Notes under the pieces: model-generated
What the model was told of the DNA's origin: nothing
Databases searched by the model: none
Seen by the model: the letters and a program-made list of their open reading frames with translations, nothing else
Assembly (NCBI GenBank): GCA_900553905.1
Contig: USFL01000117.1
Location: forward strand, 1-5,568
Direction: 5' to 3'
From: an uncultured Eubacteriales bacterium
Lineage (GTDB): Bacteria > Bacillota > Clostridia > Christensenellales > Aristaeellaceae
Length of the DNA stretch: 5,568 nt
Program-made: the position numbers and the translations under genes
In this document: in pieces, positions 1-5,568 of the stretch
Layout: every line of letters starts with the position of its first letter
Numbering within the stretch: position 1 is the stretch's first letter

Positions 1-889
1 TGGACTCGTTGTGCTTCCACTCGGTCAGCACGTACGCGCCGGAGGAGATGAAGCCCGCCTCGGTCGCCCAGGCGTTGGGGTTGAGGATGTTGCCATCCGC
101 ATCCAGGTAGCCCTCAGCGCCCTCAACTTCGCTCTGCTTCACGGCGAAGAAGGTGGGGAACGCAGCCAGGTCGAGGAAGTACACACAGGGAGCGGCCAGC
201 TCGACGGTCAGGGTCAGGCCGTCATCGGAGGCGGTCACGGCCAGATCATCGGGATAGCCCTTGATGCCGTTGAACATGTAGCTGTAGTCGGCGGCGGTGG
301 CGGTAGCGGCGGCGCGCTTCCAGCTCCACTCGAAGTCCTTGGCGTTGAGCTCGCTGCCGTCGGACCACTTCAGCCCTTCCTTGAGGGTGAAGGTGTAGAC
401 GGTGCCGTCATCATTCATGGTGTAGCCGGTGGCCAGGTCGGGCACGAGCTGACCTTCGGCGTCGTAGGTGTACAGACCGGAGAAGGAGTTCACGGCCAGC
501 GTGGCGCCGTCCACGGTGCTGTTGAGCGCCGGGTCGAGCTTGTCGGGCTCGGAGGCCAGGCAGGCGCGCAGGGTGGTGTCTCCCTCCTTGTTGGCATACA
601 TGAAGAACTTGTAGCCAAACAGGTTGCTGTACACGTTAGTGACGGCGGAGTCCAGCATGAACGGATCGTTGTAGTAGTAGATGGGCAGGATCGCGCTGGT
701 TTCCATCAGCATGTCCTCAGCCTGGTGCATGAGGGCCTCGCGTTCCTCCAGGTCCGTCGTGGTCTTGATCTCCGCGATCAGCTCATCGTAATGAGTCCAA
801 TCGGGTTCGGAGCCTTCATCCGCAAGCGCGGGGGCCATGCAGGCGACGAGCATCATCATCACAAGCAGGGCAGAAAGCAACTTTTTCAT
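1..889 (-). CDS. oppA: Peptide ABC transporter substrate-binding protein (family 5, OppA-like) with a C-terminus-like segment at its N-terminus; partial, runs off left edge
   Basis: Extracellular solute-binding subunit that captures peptides and delivers them to OppBCDF. 296 codons are visible, open to the window edge. Residues 1-23 are a signal peptide (MKK, then a hydrophobic stretch). LVAC at 14-17 fits a lipobox and ALA-D at 21-24 fits a signal peptidase I site. Residues about 104-296 match the normal mature N-terminus of SBP_bac_5 proteins: LASEPDKLDPALNS (111-124), the GLYTYDAEGQLVPDLA segment (138-153) and TFTLKEGLKWSDG (166-178) with AKDF. Residues about 30-99 are unexpected: they resemble the family's extreme C-terminus (YDELIAEIK, HQAEDMLM, ILPIYYY, GYKFFMYA). 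ATG 889 was chosen because AGGAGG lies 11 nt upstream and the signal peptide starts there. It is the last visible gene of the operon, 55 nt after oppF. The family call is firm; oligopeptide versus dipeptide specificity is not known. Confidence 0.9.
   Translation of the reverse strand, partial: MKKLLSALLVMMMLVACMAPALADEGSEPDWTHYDELIAEIKTTTDLEEREALMHQAEDMLMETSAILPIYYYNDPFMLDSAVTNVYSNLFGYKFFMYANKEGDTTLRACLASEPDKLDPALNSTVDGATLAVNSFSGLYTYDAEGQLVPDLATGYTMNDDGTVYTFTLKEGLKWSDGSELNAKDFEWSWKRAAATATAADYSYMFNGIKGYPDDLAVTASDDGLTLTVELAAPCVYFLDLAAFPTFFAVKQSEVEGAEGYLDADGNILNPNAWATEAGFISSGAYVLTEWKHNES
593..802 (-). other. C-terminus-like segment of a family-5 binding protein placed at the N-terminus
   Basis: Codons 30-99 of the binding-protein gene. 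From knowledge of the family, clostridial OppA-type proteins usually end with a helix of the type YDALI..AK..TD...R....QAEDML, then a P-I-Y-Y/F-Y strand, and finish in GY.FFMY. This segment shows all of these in the same order: YDELIAEIKTTTD at 34-46, HQAEDMLM at 55-62, LPIYYYNDP at 68-76 and GYKFFMYA at 92-99. It is followed immediately by the usual mature N-terminus, in one uninterrupted frame. The resemblance is from memory of the family, not an alignment. Whether a second copy exists at the real C-terminus cannot be seen. Confidence 0.75.
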
Positions 890-900
890 GTTTCTATGAT

Positions 901-906
901 CCTCCT
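901..906 (-). promoter_or_regulatory. Ribosome binding site of the binding-protein gene
   Basis: AGGAGG on the minus strand, 11 nt before ATG 889. It fixes the start at the beginning of the signal peptide. Confidence 0.85.
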
Positions 907-918
907 GTTTTTATTTCC

Positions 919-940
919 AAAGGCGGCTTGCACCGCCCTC
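919..940 (-). promoter_or_regulatory. Hairpin between oppF and oppA
   Basis: The minus strand reads GAGGGCGG-TGCAAG-CCGCCTTT: 8 pairs including two G-U, with a 6-nt loop. It starts 5 nt after the oppF stop codon. The sequence after it is A-rich rather than T-rich, so it is not a convincing intrinsic terminator. A role in RNA processing or stability, allowing separate dosage of the binding protein, is possible but is inference. Confidence 0.4.
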
Positions 941-944
941 AGAG

Positions 945-1906
945 TCAGTAATGGGGGTTCCAGCACGCGATGCTGTGGCCGGGTTCGGTTTCGGCCAGCG
1001 GCGGGCATTCCTTGGCGCACTTGTCCGTAGCGTAGCGGCAGCGGGTGCGGAACGGGCAGCCCGTGGGCATGTGCAGCGGGCTGGGCACGTCGCCCTCCAG
1101 CGGGATGCGGTGGCGGGTGCGGGCCGTGTCGGGATCGGGAATCGGAATGGCCGAGATCAGCGACTGGGTGTAGGGGTGCTGCGGACGGTCGATCACGTCA
1201 TCGGAAGCGCCCACCTCCACGATCCGGCCCAGGTACATCACCGCGATGCGGTGGCTGATGTGCTGCACCACCAGAAGGTCATGCGCGATGAACAGATAGG
1301 CGATGCCCAGCTTCTTTTGCAGGTCCTCAAAGGTGTTGATGATCTGCGCCTGAATGGACACGTCCAGAGCGCTGACGGGCTCATCGCAGATGATGAAGCG
1401 CGGATTCACCGCGAGGGCGCGGGCGATGCCGATGCGCTGGCGCTGGCCGCCGGAGAACTCGTGCGCGTAGCGGCGCGCGTGATCGCTGTTGAGGCCCACC
1501 AGCGTGAGCAGCTCGGCGATCTTTTCATCGCGTTCCTTCTTGTTCTTGTACAGGTGATGGATGTCCAGCGGCTCGCCCACGATGTCGGCCACGGTCATGC
1601 GCGGGTTGAGCGAGGAATACGGGTCCTGAAAAACGATCTGGATATCCTTGCGGTACTGGTCGATATTGGCCGGGGTGAGCGGCGTACCGTTGTAAATCAC
1701 CTCGCCGGAGGTGGGCTTGTAAAGGTGCAGAATGGTGCGGCCCACGGTGGTCTTGCCGCAGCCGGATTCGCCCACCAGGCCCAGCGTCTCGCCCGGCCGG
1801 ATGCCGAAGCTCACGCCGTCCACGGCCTTGAGGGGCGTCGTGCCGAACCAGCCGGTACGCACGGGGAAATGCTGCTTGAGGTCGCGCACCTCCAGAATGT
1901 ACTCGC

Positions 1907-1910
<4 letters not shown>
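945..1910 (-). CDS. oppF: Peptide ABC transporter ATP-binding protein OppF/DppF
   Basis: Cytoplasmic ATPase subunit of 321 aa, normal for the family, that pairs with OppD to power peptide import. Visible motifs: Walker A GESGCGKT (48-55), Q-loop FQDP with Q95, ABC signature FSGGQRQR (152-159), Walker B FIICDEP (172-178, D176 and E177) and switch His210 in IAHD. The C-terminal oligopeptide/dipeptide transporter extension carries TGCPFRTRC, with cysteines at 285, 291, 298, 302 and 316. The ATG overlaps the oppD stop as ATGA, and AGGAGG lies 10 nt upstream inside oppD, so translation is probably coupled. The F rather than D assignment rests on gene order, the FSGGQRQR signature and the N-terminal LKQHFPV followed by an F-type insertion (WFG...LKAVDGVSF). 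Confidence 0.95.
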
Positions 1911-2914
<1,004 letters not shown>

Positions 2915-2921
2915 TCGTTCA

Positions 2922-4001
2922 TTACCTCCTCAGCTTGGGGTCGAAGGCGTCGCGCAGGCCGTCGCCCAGCAGGTTGAAGCTCAGCACGATCAGGCAGATG
3001 CTCAGCGCCGGGAAGAGCATCTTCCACGGATAGTTCTGCATGCCGCCGCGCGCCGCGTTGGCCAGGGAGCCCAGCGAGGGCATGGGCGCCTGCACGCCCA
3101 GGCCGATGAAGCTCAAAAAGCTCTCGGTAAAGATGGCCGACGGGATCTGTAATGCAACGGATATGAAGATGACGCTGATGCAGTTGGGTAAAATATGCTT
3201 GCGAATGATGCGGCCGGGCTTGGCGCCCAGGGCGCGGGCCGCCAGGACATATTCGTTGGTCTTGATGGAGAGAATCTGGCCGCGGACCAGACGCGCCATG
3301 CTCACCCAATACAGAAGGCCGAACACCACAAAGAGGCTGAGCATGTTGGTGCCCACCTGCGCCAGAATCGTGCCCTTGAGGGCGTTGCCCAGCACCTGGT
3401 TGAGCACCACGGAGAGCAGAATCACCATCAGGGTATCCGGCAGGGAGTAGATGATGTCCACGATGCGCATCATGATCAGGTCCACCTTGCCGCCGCAGTA
3501 GCCGGAGATGGAGCCGTAGAGCAGGCCGATCACCAGCACGATCAGGCTGGCGAACAGGCCCACCAGAAGCGAAACGCGCGCGCCGTACACCACGCGGATG
3601 AAGTAGTCGCGGCACAACTCATCGGTGCCGAAGATGTGCGGGAAGATCTCCTGCCCCTCCTCGATGGCCTTGAGCTCGTTTTCCGAATACTGGAAGGGCG
3701 CGAGGTTCTTGGCCGTCTTGTCGCGCTTGCCGTTAACCTCGATCATCTGGGAATAGGAATAGGGATAGACCGAGGGCACCACCACGATGATCACCAGCAA
3801 CACCGCCAGCACGATCAGACTGGCCACGGCGAGCGGGTTCTTGAAGAGCTTGCGCATGCCGTCGCGGAAAAAGGTGGTGGATTCCCGCATCGTTTCATGC
3901 TGCTGCTTTTCCTCGTCCGTAGCAGGAGAAAACTTATTCAGATCAATTTGCAGGCTCAAGAGATTTTTCTTGGGCAGCTGATCTTCTTTGAATTCACGCA
4001 T
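2922..4001 (-). CDS. oppC: Peptide ABC transporter permease OppC/DppC
   Basis: Inner permease subunit of 359 aa that forms the channel with OppB. An N-terminal cytoplasmic stretch (about 1-55) ends in FFRDGMRKLFKNPLAV, typical of the OppC_N region. The first membrane helix is about 56-78, then an outside loop, then GTDELCRDYFIRVVYGARVS (125-144), the standard OppC entry to the second helix. More helices lie near 145-165, 185-205, 213-235, 275-295 and 328-348. The EAA coupling loop EYVLAARALGAKPGR lies at 250-264. ATG 4001 is preferred because AGGAGG lies 9 nt before it; the ATG at 4010 directly abuts that AGGAGG, and a TTG at 4019 lies upstream of it. The usual G in GTD.LGRD is C130 here. It starts 14 nt after the oppB stop. 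Confidence 0.94.
   Translation of the reverse strand: MREFKEDQLPKKNLLSLQIDLNKFSPATDEEKQQHETMRESTTFFRDGMRKLFKNPLAVASLIVLAVLLVIIVVVPSVYPYSYSQMIEVNGKRDKTAKNLAPFQYSENELKAIEEGQEIFPHIFGTDELCRDYFIRVVYGARVSLLVGLFASLIVLVIGLLYGSISGYCGGKVDLIMMRIVDIIYSLPDTLMVILLSVVLNQVLGNALKGTILAQVGTNMLSLFVVFGLLYWVSMARLVRGQILSIKTNEYVLAARALGAKPGRIIRKHILPNCISVIFISVALQIPSAIFTESFLSFIGLGVQAPMPSLGSLANAARGGMQNYPWKMLFPALSICLIVLSFNLLGDGLRDAFDPKLRR
2925..2930 (-). promoter_or_regulatory. Ribosome binding site of oppD, formed by the oppC C-terminal codons
   Basis: The final codons of oppC (CTG AGG AGG TAA) also spell AGGAGG, 10 nt before the oppD ATG. This suggests coupling of the two genes. Confidence 0.85.
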
Positions 4002-4010
4002 TACCGCCAT

Positions 4011-4016
4011 CCTCCT
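4011..4016 (-). promoter_or_regulatory. Ribosome binding site of oppC; decides its start
   Basis: AGGAGG shares its first A with the oppB TGA stop (TGAGGAGG). The ATG at 4010 touches it directly, while the ATG at 4001 is 9 nt away, so 4001 is the likely start. Confidence 0.8.
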
Positions 4017-4927
4017 CAATCAAGCTTGATACGCGGGTCGACCGCCTTGTAGATCAGATCGCTGAGAAGCGTGGCGACCACCATGAGCACCGCCAGGAAG
4101 ATGGTGACGGCCATAATCATGGGGTAGTCCTGATTGTTGATGGAGCTGACGAACTTGGTGCCAAGGCCGCCCACGGTGAATACCGTTTCCACCACCATGC
4201 TGCCGGTAAGGATGTAGGCGGTCATGGGGCCCACATAGGTGATGACCGGGATCAGCGCGTTGCGCAGCGCATGCTTGAAGATGACCAGCCACTCATGCAC
4301 GCCTTTGGCGCGGGCGGTACGGATGTAGTCCTGCCCCAGCACGTCGAGCATGCTGGACTTGGTCAGGCGGGTGATGTAAGCCATGGGATAGAGCGCCAGG
4401 GCAATCACCGGCAGCACGTAGTTGGGATTGTTGGGCGACCACACGCCCACCCATTGCAGCTGCAGGCTGAAGACCAGCAGCAGAATGGTGGCCAGAATGA
4501 AGCTGGGCACCGAGACAAACAGCGTGGTCACAAAGATGATCACGCGGTCCGGCCAGCGGCCGCGGCAGAGCGCCGCCACCGATCCCAACACCAACCCGAT
4601 GATCAGCGCCAGCACCGCCGCCATACCGCCCAGCGTGGCGGATACCGAGAACGATTCGGAGATCACGTCTGAAATCTCACGTCCCGTCTTGAGCGAAATG
4701 CCGAAATCGCCGTGCGCCAGGTTGCCCAGGTAGATCAGGAACTGCTCGCCCACTGGCTTATCCAGATGGAAGCGCTGCATCAGCATGGCTTCCACCGCCG
4801 GGTCCTTGGCCTTTTCACTGGCAAACGGCCCGCCGGGGATGGCGTTCATGGCAAAAAAGGTGATGGCCGCGATGATGAATACGGTTAGGATTGCAAGCAA
4901 TACACGCTTGACGACATATCTGAGCAT
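4016..4927 (-). CDS. oppB: Peptide ABC transporter permease OppB/DppB
   Basis: Membrane permease of 303 aa, close to the usual length of about 305-315. It begins MLRYVVKRVLLAILTVFIIA, the classic OppB/DppB N-terminus with the first helix at about 8-28, followed by IPGGPF (30-35). The outside loop contains LDKPVGEQFLIYLGNLAHGD (55-74) and FGISLKTGREISDVI, both family hallmarks. Further helices lie around 99-120, 128-155, 170-187, 225-250 and 272-295. The EAA loop DYIRTARAKGVHEWLVIFKH lies at 200-219, and the protein ends in DPRI. ATG 4927 is chosen over an upstream in-frame TTG at 5071 because the N-terminal motif starts here and GGGAGGG lies 10 nt upstream. It is the first gene of the operon, behind a leader of roughly 290 nt if the suggested promoter is right. 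Confidence 0.94.
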   Translation of the reverse strand: MLRYVVKRVLLAILTVFIIAAITFFAMNAIPGGPFASEKAKDPAVEAMLMQRFHLDKPVGEQFLIYLGNLAHGDFGISLKTGREISDVISESFSVSATLGGMAAVLALIIGLVLGSVAALCRGRWPDRVIIFVTTLFVSVPSFILATILLLVFSLQLQWVGVWSPNNPNYVLPVIALALYPMAYITRLTKSSMLDVLGQDYIRTARAKGVHEWLVIFKHALRNALIPVITYVGPMTAYILTGSMVVETVFTVGGLGTKFVSSINNQDYPMIMAVTIFLAVLMVVATLLSDLIYKAVDPRIKLD

Positions 4928-4937
4928 TCCGATGAGT

Positions 4938-4944
4938 CCCTCCC
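4938..4944 (-). promoter_or_regulatory. Ribosome binding site of oppB
   Basis: GGGAGGG lies 10 nt before ATG 4927 and immediately downstream of the 17-nt tandem repeat. Confidence 0.8.
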
Positions 4945-4978
4945 GAAAGCGCGCCGCAAAGCCTTGCGCGCCGCAAAG
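4945..4978 (-). repeat. Two tandem 17-nt units with hairpin potential before the oppB ribosome binding site
   Basis: On the minus strand CTTTGCGGCGCGC occurs twice, 17 nt apart (4978-4966 and 4961-4949). The first unit can fold as CTTTGCG-GCG-CGCAAGG (4978-4962; 7 pairs with one G-U). The GCGCGC cores are self-complementary, so the two units can also pair with each other. The array ends directly at the GGGAGGG of oppB and might influence initiation; that function is inferred. Confidence 0.6.
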
Positions 4979-4979
4979 T

Positions 4980-5114
4980 TCAGTTCGTTTCCGCGCGGGG
5001 CGAAAACCAAGCCGCACGGCCTGGACCGCGCGGCAGCATTGTACATAGGACGCTTTGAGGGCAGTATGCAAAAGTAGACTTTGAAATACCGGTTTTTTCC
5101 CGCCGGTACCCCAT
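4980..5114 (-). CDS. Possible 44-aa leader ORF upstream of oppB; not recognised
   Basis: An ATG at 5114 opens a 44-codon frame ending in TGA at 4982-4980, 52 nt before the oppB ATG. GGGAGGG, identical to the oppB ribosome binding site, sits 8 nt before it (5123-5129). The product begins MGYRREKTGISKS; it has no membrane segment, no run of a single amino acid as in classical attenuation peptides, and no family I recognise. Its 3' half covers the GC-rich hairpin at 5011-5034. It may be a regulatory leader ORF or chance. Confidence 0.25.
   Translation of the reverse strand: MGYRREKTGISKSTFAYCPQSVLCTMLPRGPGRAAWFSPRAETN
5000..5034 (-). terminator. Terminator-like GC hairpin in the opp leader (attenuator candidate)
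   Basis: The minus strand reads GCCGCGCGG-TCCAGG-CCGTGCGGC: 9 continuous pairs with one G-U and a 6-nt loop. It is followed by TTGGTTTTCG, a broken T tract. It lies about 84 nt upstream of oppB, so termination here would attenuate the operon. The T tract is imperfect and I find no clear upstream antiterminator partner; an identical CCGCGCGG at 4991-4998 could compete for the 5' arm but is transcribed after the hairpin. Confidence 0.35.
5071..5082. promoter_or_regulatory. Palindromic site, copy 1 (possible operator)
   Basis: AAAGTAGACTTT is a 12-bp dyad (AAAGT-AG-ACTTT). Its minus strand shares AAAGTCTACTT with the second site at 5242-5252. It lies downstream of the suggested promoter, within the putative leader. 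Confidence 0.4.
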
Positions 5115-5219
5115 GCCGATTACCCTCCCAGCGTCCTGCCTCTCACCGGCCCTCGCCATCGAAAATCCATACAGATCAACCCAAACGTCCCTTTCTGCAA
5201 AGCATACAATACACAATGT

Positions 5220-5249
5220 ACTATAACACATTCAAACCGCAAAAGTCTA
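5220..5249 (-). promoter_or_regulatory. Candidate sigma-70-type promoter of the opp operon
   Basis: On the minus strand TAGACT (5249-5244, 4 of 6 to TTGACA), an 18-nt spacer, then TATAGT (5225-5220, 5 of 6 to TATAAT), in the AT-rich part of the region. An overlapping alternative uses TTGAAT at 5234-5229 with TATTGT 18 nt on. Neither is strong; the position fits a promoter for oppB. Confidence 0.35.
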
Positions 5250-5252
5250 CTT
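5242..5252. promoter_or_regulatory. Palindromic site, copy 2 (possible operator overlapping -35)
   Basis: AAAGTCTACTT contains the 10-bp dyad AAGT-CT-ACTT. It overlaps the -35 of the proposed opp promoter and is the inverted counterpart of the site at 5071-5082. Both copies are preceded by GC on the plus strand (GCAAAAGT at 5239 and 5068). Confidence 0.4.
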
Positions 5253-5288
5253 AAAAAAACACCGATTTACATAAGGTATGGTTGTCGT

Positions 5289-5360
5289 AAAAAGAATTGG
5301 GAAGGCGATTGGTTCCATTCCTGACGGAATGGGCAAACGCCTTCCTAGATTGTTTTTTTT
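5289..5360 (-). terminator. Intrinsic terminator of the ArsC-like gene, bidirectional in form
   Basis: GGAAGGCG at 5300-5307 pairs with CGCCTTCC at 5338-5345, and an inner CCATTCC-TGAC-GGAATGG stem lies at 5315-5332. The two stems are joined by a partly paired segment. Read on the minus strand, the hairpin starts 35 nt after the gene's stop and is followed by CAATTCTTTTT (T5 at 5293-5289). Eight A residues precede it on the minus strand (T8 on plus, 5353-5360), so it has terminator form in both directions. Confidence 0.8.
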
Positions 5361-5380
5361 CTGCATTTCTATGAATACCA

Positions 5381-5568
5381 TCAGCGCGGAGCCGATTTTT
5401 CCAGCTCTACCCAGCGCTTCCATTCCGTCTCATCCGCGCCCACGGTGACGCGGTTGCCGCTTCGCACAATCGGGCTGACCAGCGCCATGGGATCGTTCAT
5501 CAGCTCGGCCAGGATCAGGCTGTCGGTGGACATGTGGGCCACGGGGCGCTCCAGGGCCTTTTTGCCGG
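5381..5568 (-). CDS. ArsC/Spx-like thioredoxin-fold protein, C-terminal part only; starts beyond right edge
   Basis: The last 61 codons are visible, ending in TGA at 5383-5381. The tail contains ERPVAHMSTDS, then ILAELMNDPMALVSPIVRSG and NRVTVGADETEWKRW. This order (helix ending in DP..L, then a proline before a hydrophobic strand as in RPIV, then G..VTVG and a Trp-containing helix) is what I know from the C-terminus of ArsC/Spx-like glutaredoxin-fold proteins. The N-terminal redox cysteine motif is outside the window, so neither arsenate reductase activity nor an Spx-type regulatory role can be claimed. It is separated from opp by a terminator, so it is probably a different transcript. Confidence 0.6.
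   Translation of the reverse strand, partial: GKKALERPVAHMSTDSLILAELMNDPMALVSPIVRSGNRVTVGADETEWKRWVELEKSAPR

Larger units (their letters stand above)
4928..5380 (-). other. Intergenic region: opp promoter and leader, no confident gene
   Basis: This 453-nt stretch lies between the ArsC-like gene and oppB. The right part (about 5160-5296) is AT-rich; the left part (4945-5060) is very GC-rich and full of short repeats. It contains the terminator of the right-hand gene, two inverted AAGTNNACTT dyads, a weak promoter candidate, a 6-bp inverted repeat TACCGG/CCGGTA (5087-5092 and 5103-5108), a possible 44-codon ORF, a terminator-like hairpin and a tandem repeat. I see no tRNA and no riboswitch class that I recognise. 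Confidence 0.7.

Noticed and set aside
11..1030. Long plus-strand open frame (339 codons) opposite the binding-protein gene
   Set aside because: It is antisense to a well-supported gene with signal peptide and family motifs; the protein is low-complexity Gly/Val/His-rich, typical of a frame opposite a GC-rich gene.
4002..4019. OppC starting at TTG 4019 or ATG 4010
   Set aside because: Both coincide with or touch the AGGAGG; ATG 4001 has correct 9-nt spacing.
3195..4052. Plus-strand open frame of 285 codons opposite oppC
   Set aside because: His/Gln-rich shadow frame opposite a clear permease.
4928..5071. Upstream extension of OppB by 48 residues from a TTG
   Set aside because: The family N-terminus MLRYVVKRVLL begins at 4927 with its own ribosome binding site; the extension is Arg/Ala-rich and covers leader repeats and hairpins.
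5087..5108. TACCGG/CCGGTA inverted repeat as a terminator or operator
   Set aside because: Only 6 bp with a 10-nt loop and no T tract after it on the minus strand; too weak to call separately.
5115..5231. 83-codon form of the leader ORF starting at 5231 (MCYSTLC...)
   Set aside because: No ribosome binding site at that start and it runs through the promoter region; only the shorter ATG at 5114 has one.

Overview
The window is a minus-strand peptide-transport locus from a bacterium. Reading right to left, it holds the 3' end of an ArsC/Spx-like gene, a hairpin terminator, a long promoter and leader region, and five genes of an Opp/Dpp-type ABC importer in the order oppB-oppC-oppD-oppF-oppA. 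The oppA-like gene runs off the left edge. The GC-rich coding sequence, the strong AGGAGG-type Shine-Dalgarno sites in front of every gene and the style of the Opp proteins suggest a GC-rich Bacillota of class Clostridia, probably gut-associated. That placement is an inference; no marker gene is present.

Layout: 5381-5568 is the C-terminal 61 codons of a thioredoxin-fold ArsC/Spx-like protein, followed by a terminator at about 5289-5360. From 5288 down to 4928 lies the opp upstream region. It has an AT-rich part with a weak promoter candidate, two inverted copies of an AAGTNNACTT dyad 171 bp apart, a possible 44-codon leader ORF, a 9-bp GC-rich hairpin followed by a T-rich stretch, and a 17-nt tandem repeat just before the oppB ribosome binding site. 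Then come oppB (4016-4927) and oppC (2922-4001), two permeases; oppD (1907-2914) and oppF (945-1910), two ATPases; and the substrate-binding protein gene (889 to beyond position 1).

The four core genes are tightly packed: gaps of 14 and 7 nt, then a 4-nt ATGA overlap between oppD and oppF, with ribosome binding sites embedded in the end of the previous gene. They probably form one transcript and make one complex: OppB/OppC form the membrane channel, OppD/OppF hydrolyse ATP, and the extracellular OppA-like protein delivers peptides. A 55-nt gap with a small hairpin separates oppF from oppA.

The most notable observation concerns the binding protein. Between its signal peptide and the normal start of the mature family-5 binding protein it carries about 70 residues that look like the extreme C-terminus of the same family (YDELI...HQAEDMLM...ILPIYYY...GYKFFMY). 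This implies either a circular permutation or a duplicated C-terminal segment at the N-terminus. The true C-terminus lies outside the window, so the two cannot be separated here.
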